From the NCBI RefSeq assembly GCF_001667375.1, contig NZ_LZIN01000069.1, positions 1-64,000 on the forward strand: 64,000 nt of DNA. Reading direction: 5' to 3'. Each line of letters opens with the position of its first letter. Positions within the stretch are counted from its first letter, which is position 1. Positions 58,091-64,000 of the stretch are shown piece by piece. Both the position numbers and the translations under genes were made by a program. The DNA comes from Mycolicibacter sinensis (GTDB lineage: Bacteria; Actinomycetota; Actinomycetes; Mycobacteriales; Mycobacteriaceae). The notes beneath the pieces are model-generated. The model was not told where the DNA came from. It worked only from the letters and a program-made list of their open reading frames with translations, and made no database searches.

Positions 58091-59661
58091 GAGGCCACCC
58101 CCGCCGGGACTCCGAGCACCACCGCGCCGTCGCGTACCCGGACGGTGGTGCTGCGGGCCTGAGCGGGATCGGCGCCGGAGAACTCGGCCCGGTGGTGGCA
58201 GCCCCGGCTCTCGGGACGCGCCAGCGCCGCCGCGGCGACCACCTGCGCGGACAGTGTCAACGCGGCGTCCTCGAAACCGGTCCGGTCGCTGACCCGCCGC
58301 GCCGCGGCCGTGGCCAACAGGTCGGTCAGCCGCTGCAAGCCCCGGGCGTCGCGGACTACCGATGCGTCGCGCGACATCGCTTGCTGCAGGGTTTGGCGGT
58401 CCAGCGCGGGCTGCCGGCCCAATTGCGGGGCGCCGGCGCGCACCTGCCCGGCCGCCTCGGCGTGGACCGCCGCCGCCGATCCGGCGCGCTCGCCCACCAC
58501 CAGGCCTTCCAGCAGGCTGTTGGAGGCCAGCCGGTTGGCGCCGTGCATGCCGGTGCGGCCCACCTCGCCGGCGGCGAACAGGCCGGGTAGCTCGGTGCGA
58601 CCGTGGGTGTCGGTGACAACGCCGCCGCAGCTGTAGTGCGCGCCCGGGACCACCGGTATCGGCTGGTGCACCGGGTCGATGCCGGCGTCGCGGCAGGCCG
58701 CGGTGACAGTCGGAAACCGGCCCTCGAAGCCGCTGATGCCGCGGGCGTCGAGGTAGACGCAGGCGTCGCCGGTTTCGCGGAGCCTGGCGTCGATGGCGCC
58801 GGCCACCACGTCGCGCGGCGCCAGGTCCCCCATCGGGTGCACTCCCGCGGTGACCGAGGCGCCCCGGGAGTCGATCAACATCGCGCCCTCCCCGCGCACC
58901 GCCTCGGTGACCAGTGGCCGGCGACCGCCGCCCGCGCCGGCAAACAACATGGTGGGGTGGAACTGGATGAATTCCAGATCGCTGACCGCTACCCCGGCCC
59001 GCAGCGCCAACGCCAGGCCGTCGCCGGTGGCACCGCCGGGATTGGTGGTCGCGGCGTACAGGTGGCCCACACCGCCGGTGGCCAGCACCACCGACGGAGC
59101 GTGGATCACCCCGAGCCCGTCGGCATTGGCCACCAGCACACCGGTGACGGTGTCGGCGTCGCGCAGAATCGCCAACACCACCTGGCCGTGACGGATGTCC
59201 AGACCGGCCGCGGCGTGATCCAGGGCGCGCTGCACCTCGGCTCCGGTCGCGTCGCCGCCGGCGTGAATGATGCGGCGCCGCGAGTGCCCACCCTCGCGGG
59301 TGATCGCCCAGTTCCCGTCCGCTTCGCGGTCGAATTGTGCACCGGCACCTGCCAATTCGGCGACCGCGCGATAACCGTCGGCCACGATCGAAGTCACCGC
59401 GTCGGCGTCGCACAATCCACCGCCGGCGGCCAGAGTGTCGGCGACATGGGCGTGCACAGAGTCGTCGGTGCCCGGCAGCACCACCGCGATTCCGCCCTGG
59501 GCGTAGTGCGTCGCGGTCACCGCGTAGCCGGTGTCAGCCTTGCTGAGCACCACCACGTCCCGGCCGGCGCGGCGTGCGGCGCGGGCCGCGGCCCGCCCGC
59601 CGACGCCGGTGCCTATGACAACGACATCGGCCCGCTGCTGCCAGCTGGGGCCACCGGTCAC
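58087..59661 (-). CDS. nadB: L-aspartate oxidase
   Basis: A 524-residue FAD flavoprotein oxidising aspartate to iminoaspartate. The FAD-binding motif is [14 protein letters not shown] near residue 14. Active-site regions include HYAQGGIAV near 53, [11 protein letters not shown] near 220, TEAVRGEGA near 240 and [14 protein letters not shown] near 330. [33 protein letters not shown] near 350 is the second FAD contact. The GTG at 59661 overlaps the nadA stop by 4 bases. The product is handed to NadA. Confidence 0.95.
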   Translation of the reverse strand: MTGGPSWQQRADVVVIGTGVGGRAAARAARRAGRDVVVLSKADTGYAVTATHYAQGGIAVVLPGTDDSVHAHVADTLAAGGGLCDADAVTSIVADGYRAVAELAGAGAQFDREADGNWAITREGGHSRRRIIHAGGDATGAEVQRALDHAAAGLDIRHGQVVLAILRDADTVTGVLVANADGLGVIHAPSVVLATGGVGHLYAATTNPGGATGDGLALALRAGVAVSDLEFIQFHPTMLFAGAGGGRRPLVTEAVRGEGAMLIDSRGASVTAGVHPMGDLAPRDVVAGAIDARLRETGDACVYLDARGISGFEGRFPTVTAACRDAGIDPVHQPIPVVPGAHYSCGGVVTDTHGRTELPGLFAAGEVGRTGMHGANRLASNSLLEGLVVGERAGSAAAVHAEAAGQVRAGAPQLGRQPALDRQTLQQAMSRDASVVRDARGLQRLTDLLATAAARRVSDRTGFEDAALTLSAQVVAAAALARPESRGCHHRAEFSGADPAQARSTTVRVRDGAVVLGVPAGVAS

Positions 59662-60710
59662 TTGCTGACCGGGGCGGAGTGCCCGATCGAGACCATGCGC
59701 TGCACGCTGCGCGCCGCCAGGCGCGCGGTCTCCGGGTCGACGTGGATCTCGTCGGCGCCCTCGCTCAGGCTGCGCAGCAGGGCCGCCGGGGTGATCATCT
59801 TCATGTACTTGCAGGCCGCTTTGGAGTTGACCGCCTCGAAGTCGACCTGCGGCGCCGCCTTCTGCAGCTGGTAGATCATGCCGACCTCGGTGGCCACCAA
59901 GACCTTTCGCGCCTGGGTGCGGCGGGCCTCCTCGAGCATTCCGCCGGTGGACAAGATCTTGACCCGCTCTTCGGGGAAGTGGCCCTCGCCGACCAGATAC
60001 AGCGCTGAGGTCGCGCAGCCGCACTCCGGGTGGACGAACAGCTCGGCGTCCGGGTTCGCCCGCGCCTTCTCCTCGAGCTCGTCACCGTTGATGGCCGCGT
60101 GGACGTGGCACTCACCGGCCCAGATGTGCATGTTCTTGCGTCCGGTGACCCGCTGGACGTGCTGGCCCAGGAACTGGTCGGGCAGGAACAGCACGTCGCG
60201 GTCCGGGTCGATCGCATTGACCACGTCCACGGCGTTCGACGAGGTGCAGCAGTAGTCGGTGAGCGCTTTGACCGCCGCCGTGGTGTTGACGTAGGACACC
60301 ACCACCGCGCCGGGGTGGTCGTCGCGCCAGGCCTGCAGGTCCTCGGCGGAGATCGAATCGGCCAGCGAGCATCCTGCCCGGGCGTCCGGGATCAGCACCG
60401 TCTTGTCCGGGGACAGGATCTTGGCGGTCTCGGCCATGAAGTGCACGCCGCAGAACACGATGGTGTCCGCGTCGGTGTCCGCGGCGATGCGCGCCAGGCC
60501 CAACGAGTCCCCGACGTGGTCGGCGATGTCCTGGATCGGGGGCAGCTGGTAGTTGTGCGCCAAGATCGTCGCATTGCGAGCCTTTTTCAGCCGGAGGATC
60601 TCGGCCACCCACTCCTCGTCGGGCTCGACACCGCTGTAGCCGGCCGGAGAGTTGATGATGCGGTCGGCCAGGCTGCCCGCCTGCACACCGGGATCGGTGA
60701 GGGTGGTCAT
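59658..60710 (-). CDS. nadA: Quinolinate synthase A (iron-sulfur)
   Basis: A 350-residue [4Fe-4S] enzyme condensing iminoaspartate and DHAP to quinolinate. Candidate cluster cysteines are in [15 protein letters not shown] near residue 105, [14 protein letters not shown] near 210 and [16 protein letters not shown] near 295. Other conserved sites are [16 protein letters not shown] near 45 and [18 protein letters not shown] near 145. The ATG at 60710 has AGGAG upstream and lies 23 bases from the palindromic NAD operator. It is the first gene of nadABC. Confidence 0.96.
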   Translation of the reverse strand: MTTLTDPGVQAGSLADRIINSPAGYSGVEPDEEWVAEILRLKKARNATILAHNYQLPPIQDIADHVGDSLGLARIAADTDADTIVFCGVHFMAETAKILSPDKTVLIPDARAGCSLADSISAEDLQAWRDDHPGAVVVSYVNTTAAVKALTDYCCTSSNAVDVVNAIDPDRDVLFLPDQFLGQHVQRVTGRKNMHIWAGECHVHAAINGDELEEKARANPDAELFVHPECGCATSALYLVGEGHFPEERVKILSTGGMLEEARRTQARKVLVATEVGMIYQLQKAAPQVDFEAVNSKAACKYMKMITPAALLRSLSEGADEIHVDPETARLAARSVQRMVSIGHSAPVSK

Positions 60711-60733
60711 GCGCGACTCCTCTCGCGGTTTAG

Positions 60734-60756
60734 GTTTTCGACTTACAATCGAAAAC
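60734..60756. promoter_or_regulatory. Perfect palindromic operator between nadA and nrtR
   Basis: GTTTTCGA (60734-60741) and TCGAAAAC (60749-60756) are perfect 8-base arms around the spacer CTTACAA. It is strongly AT-rich for this genome and lies exactly between divergent nadA and the Nudix-type regulator, ending one base before the regulator ATG. NrtR/NdnR regulators bind similar palindromes at NAD-synthesis genes. It would control both directions. Confidence 0.8.
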
Positions 60757-61449
60757 ATGGTTCATACTAGCACTGCGCATGAGGTGCTCACCGCGGTCTT
60801 CCAGGTTGGCGGCCTCGACCGGCGCCGCCCCCGGCTCAACGTTTTGCTGTGGCAGCGCGCCCGGGAACCCCAACTCGGACGATGGTCGCTTCCAGGTGGA
60901 CTGTTGCGGAACGACGAGGATGTGACGGCCTCAGCGCGCCGCCAGTTGGCCGAGAAGGTGGACCTGCGTGAGATAGCCCACCTTGAGCAGTTGGCTGTGT
61001 TCTCCGACCCGCGCCGGGTGCCGGGGGTGCGCACCATCGCCTCGACATTTCTGGGCCTGGTGCCCTCCCCCGCCGACCCCGAACTGCCGGGCGACACCCA
61101 CTGGCATCCGGTCGACGACTTGCCGCCGATGGCGTTCGACCACGCGACCATGGTGACGCACGCCCACAGCCGGCTGGTTGCCAAGATGTCTTACACGAAC
61201 ATCGGGTTCGCTTTGGCCCCAACCGAATTCATCCTTTCTACGCTGCGCGACATCTACAGTGTGGTGCTCGGATACCAGGTCGACGCCACCAACCTGCAGC
61301 GGGTGCTGGTGCGCCGCGGGGTGATCACCCGCACCGGCACCACTGCCCGCTCCGGGCGCAGCGGGGGCCGGCCGGCCGCCCGCTACCGATTCACCGACTC
61401 CGAGCTGCGGGTCACCGACGAATTCGCGGCATTGCGGCCGCCAGGGTGA
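60757..61449 (+). CDS. nrtR: Nudix-related transcriptional regulator of NAD synthesis (NrtR/NdnR type)
   Basis: A 230-residue repressor-like protein. The N-terminal Nudix-like domain (residues 1-145) keeps [22 protein letters not shown], but the catalytic REUxEE is RQLAEK, so hydrolysis is probably lost. This agrees with a ligand-sensing role for ADP-ribose. The C-terminal winged-helix (residues about 155-230, [31 protein letters not shown]) binds DNA. The ATG at 60757 immediately follows the operator, so the transcript may be leaderless. It is divergent from nadABC. Rv1593c family. Confidence 0.88.
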   Translation: MVHTSTAHEVLTAVFQVGGLDRRRPRLNVLLWQRAREPQLGRWSLPGGLLRNDEDVTASARRQLAEKVDLREIAHLEQLAVFSDPRRVPGVRTIASTFLGLVPSPADPELPGDTHWHPVDDLPPMAFDHATMVTHAHSRLVAKMSYTNIGFALAPTEFILSTLRDIYSVVLGYQVDATNLQRVLVRRGVITRTGTTARSGRSGGRPAARYRFTDSELRVTDEFAALRPPG

Positions 61450-61471
61450 GTCGGACTGGCTTCTTAATGCC

Positions 61472-61481
61472 CTCTTAAGAG
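61472..61481. promoter_or_regulatory. 10-bp palindrome in the lipase promoter region
   Basis: CTCTTAAGAG is a perfect palindrome 11 bases before the lipase start, just after CTTAATG. It could be a -10-like element or a small operator. There is no further support. Confidence 0.25.
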
Positions 61482-61492
61482 ACAATGGCGGG

Positions 61493-62830
61493 ATGGACTT
61501 GGACAACCTGGCCCGCGAAACGTCTGTCGAGTGGATCGGACAAGCCCCCCACCAGCCGCTGCAATCCGGCGAACGCCCGCTGCGGCTGGCCGAGGATCCC
61601 TTCTATGAGCCGCCGGCCGGCTTCCAGCACGCCGTAGCCGGCACCGTGCTGCGCTCGCGGGAGGTCGAGCTGGCCTTTTTGGGTCTGATCCCCCAGCAAC
61701 TGGTCGCCACCCAGCTGCTCTACCGGACCGTCGACCGCAACAACATCCCGCAGGCCGCGGTGACGACGGTGCTGGTCCCGGCCGACCGCGATCGCAGCCG
61801 TCCCTGCCCGATCGTGTCGTACCAGTGCGCGATCGACGCGGTGGACAGCCGCTGCTTCCCCTCCTATGCGCTGCGCCGGCACGCCAAGGGTTACGGCTCG
61901 TTCACCCAGCTCGAGTTCGTGCTCATCGCCGCCACCCTGGCGCAGGGCTGGGCGGTGTCCATCCCCGACCACGAGGGCTGCGACGGGCACTGGGGTGCGC
62001 CGTACGAACCGGGTTACTACGTGCTCGACGGGGTGCGCGCCGCGCAACGCGCCGAGCAGCTGGGCTTGTCCCCCGAAGACCCGGTCGGGCTGTGGGGCTA
62101 CTCCGGCGGGGGCTTGGCCACCGGCTGGGCGGCGGAAGTCTGCGGCGGTTACGCCCCCGAACTCAACATCGTCGGTGCGGTGCTCGGTTCGCCGGTGGGC
62201 GATCTCGGGCACACCTTCCTCGGGTTGGACGGGACGTTCTTCTCCGGGTTGCCCGCGGTGATGATCGCCACCTTGGCCAAGATCTACCCCGACTTGCAGA
62301 AGGTGATCGACGATCACGCCACTGCCGAGGGCAAGGCGTTGATGCGTTCACTGGAATCGATGACCACGGCCGGCGCCATCATGCGGATGCACCATAAGTC
62401 ACTCGCGGAGTTCATCGACCAGCCGCTCCAGGATCTGGTGGAACTCCCTGCGGTGCAACACGTCTTCGAGGACACCAAGCTCGGCTGCCAAGCGCCGAAA
62501 CCACCGGTGTTGATGCTGCAGGCCGTTCACGATCAGGTGATTTCAGTCGTGCACATCGACCACTTGGCCGAGACCTATGCGAACGGCGGCGCCAACCTGA
62601 CCTATCACCGCGACCTGCTGAGTGAGCACATCCTGCTGCACCCGCTGTCCGCCCCGATGGTGCTGGACTGGTTGCAGGACCGGTTCGCGGGCCGGCCGCT
62701 GCCCGCCGGCGCGGTGCAGAGTCAGTGGCCGGCACTGCTGAAGCCCAAGACCTACCTCGGGCTGGCGCGGCTGGGCCTGGTGGCCGCGCGGGTCATCACC
62801 GGTGGGGCGCTGCGCCGCCTTCCGCTGTGA
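61493..62830 (+). CDS. Secretory-lipase-like alpha/beta hydrolase (Rv1592c family)
   Basis: A 445-residue hydrolase of the LIP family. The nucleophile elbow is [16 protein letters not shown] near residue 205. The acid is [10 protein letters not shown] near 345 and the His is [11 protein letters not shown] near 378. No clear signal peptide is visible, although the family includes exported lipases. The ATG at 61493 is used. The last 35 bases overlap the 3' end of the convergent DUF2567 gene. Substrate unknown, probably acylglycerols or esters. Confidence 0.86.
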   Translation: MDLDNLARETSVEWIGQAPHQPLQSGERPLRLAEDPFYEPPAGFQHAVAGTVLRSREVELAFLGLIPQQLVATQLLYRTVDRNNIPQAAVTTVLVPADRDRSRPCPIVSYQCAIDAVDSRCFPSYALRRHAKGYGSFTQLEFVLIAATLAQGWAVSIPDHEGCDGHWGAPYEPGYYVLDGVRAAQRAEQLGLSPEDPVGLWGYSGGGLATGWAAEVCGGYAPELNIVGAVLGSPVGDLGHTFLGLDGTFFSGLPAVMIATLAKIYPDLQKVIDDHATAEGKALMRSLESMTTAGAIMRMHHKSLAEFIDQPLQDLVELPAVQHVFEDTKLGCQAPKPPVLMLQAVHDQVISVVHIDHLAETYANGGANLTYHRDLLSEHILLHPLSAPMVLDWLQDRFAGRPLPAGAVQSQWPALLKPKTYLGLARLGLVAARVITGGALRRLPL

Positions 62831-63452
62831 TGATCGGATTTATTCGGCGGTCCCAGCTTCGCCTGGCCGGCTCGGGCGGATAGCCGCCCAGATCGTCGTG
62901 GGTGCTCCAGGTGACGCACAGGCCGTAAACCAGCGCTGCCGTCGCCGCCGGCAACAGTAACGTGGCTGCGACCTGCAACGGAGTGTGCCCGAAGAACACC
63001 GGTGGCCCCTCGACGATGTAGTGCACCCGGTGCTCGGCAGAGACCGGCGCGCCGTCGACGTCGACCGTGCCGTAGCGGCGATGCACCAACGCCGCCCCCA
63101 GTAACGCCGCCAGCGCCCCGCCGGCGGTCAGGCCCAGTGACAGCGCGGCGACCATGCCCGGGCCCCGGTGCGCGCGCCACTGCCAGGCCAGCGTGGCCGA
63201 CACCACCGCCACCACGCCCAGCATGCCCAGCAGCAGAAACGGCGCGACGAAGAAATGGGCGGCCTCGTTGCCCAGGTAGGCTTGCACCCGGTCCCCGCGG
63301 CGGGACAGCGCCACCACGCCGTGCACCGGTGGGGCGATCCAGGCCCACAACGCACCGATCGGCAACCCGGCGAGGGTCAGTCCGGCGGCGACGGTCAGGC
63401 AGGCCCGCCGCCGCGTCAGCCGTGGGGCAAGCTCCGCCGGTGCGCCGATCAT
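62796..63452 (-). CDS. DUF2567 membrane protein
   Basis: A 218-residue protein with about four membrane helices. DUF2567 landmarks are [23 protein letters not shown] near residue 25, [34 protein letters not shown] near 70 and [25 protein letters not shown] near 170. The ATG overlaps the bsaP stop by 4 bases. It is the last gene of the bioB-bsaP-DUF2567 set and corresponds to Rv1591. Function is unknown. Confidence 0.84.
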   Translation of the reverse strand: MIGAPAELAPRLTRRRACLTVAAGLTLAGLPIGALWAWIAPPVHGVVALSRRGDRVQAYLGNEAAHFFVAPFLLLGMLGVVAVVSATLAWQWRAHRGPGMVAALSLGLTAGGALAALLGAALVHRRYGTVDVDGAPVSAEHRVHYIVEGPPVFFGHTPLQVAATLLLPAATAALVYGLCVTWSTHDDLGGYPPEPARRSWDRRINPIITAEGGAAPHR

Positions 63453-63684
63453 CGCTGCGGGTCCAGATCGGCCGAATCCACCAGCCCGTGCCGAGAACAC
63501 TTGGCCCACCAGCCATCCGGACGGACCTGCACCGTCATCCGGCGCCCGCAGGACGCACAGAACCGCGGCGGCTCCAAGCCCAGCTGGGCGGCTGTCGGGA
63601 CCGATTCACCGGCGGCGTCCTCGATCTGCACGCCGGTGTAGACGTTGTAGACGCCGGCCCCGACGACCGGCAGGTCGCGAACCA

Positions 63685-63685
<1 letters not shown>
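63449..63685 (-). CDS. bsaP: Biotin synthase auxiliary protein BsaP
   Basis: A 78-residue protein. It has three cysteines plus a histidine in a cluster-like arrangement: Cys43 and Cys46 (FCASCG), Cys63 and His66 (AKCSRHG). The N-terminal half ([32 protein letters not shown]) is the family signature. The Rv1590 protein was recently named BsaP for its role in supporting biotin synthase through an iron-sulfur cluster. The ATG overlaps the bioB stop by one base (TAATG). Confidence 0.9.

Positions 63686-64000
<315 letters not shown>

Overview
This window is chromosomal DNA of a mycobacterium (family Mycobacteriaceae). The evidence is uniformly high G+C, frequent GTG starts and 4-bp stop/start overlaps, plus many genes whose sequence and order match Mycobacterium tuberculosis as I recall it: pncA, lipT, lppI, rbpA, ppm1, fxsA, pepE, helY, tatAC, pafABC, pdtaR, cya, lgt, the trp, his and nad operons, bsaP and bioB. 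It is not M. tuberculosis itself. The apolipoprotein N-acyltransferase and Ppm1 activities are on separate overlapping genes, and the gene order differs from the tuberculosis complex at several points. Species cannot be fixed from the sequence. There is no phage, CRISPR array, rRNA gene or intact insertion sequence, and no gene-free stretch longer than 300 bases.

Layout. 0.1-6.9 kb: a leftward operon of a degenerate ABC ATPase-like protein, a YhgE/Pip membrane protein and a four-gene carbohydrate ABC importer. 6.9-8.7 kb: a SigJ/ECF41-type sigma factor, a divergent DoxX-like gene and a TOBE-domain DNA-binding protein. 8.8-14.3 kb: pncA with its neighbours, an RDD protein, lipT, lppI, a zinc-ribbon protein and rbpA. 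14.3-18.9 kb: ppm1, lnt, an amidohydrolase and fxsA, leftward. 18.9-23.6 kb: short redox and regulatory genes (dienelactone hydrolase, YtfE/ScdA di-iron protein, two PPOX/F420 flavoproteins, a small HTH protein, an SDR) and pepE. 23.7-33.6 kb: a 5'-3' exonuclease, a GQYGQP-repeat membrane protein, helY, tatC, tatA, a 57-bp tandem repeat, pafC, pafB, pafA and pdtaR.

33.7-38.8 kb: an unusual tRNA-Leu(CAA), adenylate cyclase, an esterase, two small membrane proteins and tesB. 38.8-47.8 kb: pykA, a TM2 protein, lgt, trpA, trpB, trpC, a trp-operon membrane protein and trpE, then divergent bcp. 47.8-49.7 kb: two coiled-coil DivIVA-like proteins. 49.7-56.2 kb: hisDCBH-priA-impA-hisFI, transcribed leftward. 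56.4-57.2 kb: two tandem deazaflavin-dependent nitroreductase-like genes. 57.2-61.4 kb: nadABC facing a Nudix-type NAD regulator across a perfect palindromic operator. 61.5-64.0 kb: a lipase, a DUF2567 membrane protein, bsaP and the C-terminal part of bioB.

How the parts connect. The trp and his clusters are linked because PriA (HisA) also serves as TrpF, and no trpF is present here. HisH/HisF and the rest of the his genes are translationally coupled by overlaps. lgt, lnt and ppm1 supply lipoprotein and mannosyl-lipid maturation, and tatAC exports folded proteins, including the Tat-type lipoprotein of the sugar importer. The points most worth a second look are the ABC-like protein lacking its catalytic residues beside YhgE, the 57-bp repeat hairpins between pafC and tatA, the type-I tRNA-Leu, the NAD operator, the alternative hairpins in the hisF-hisI spacer, the paired coiled-coil genes, and the synteny junction between pafA and pdtaR.
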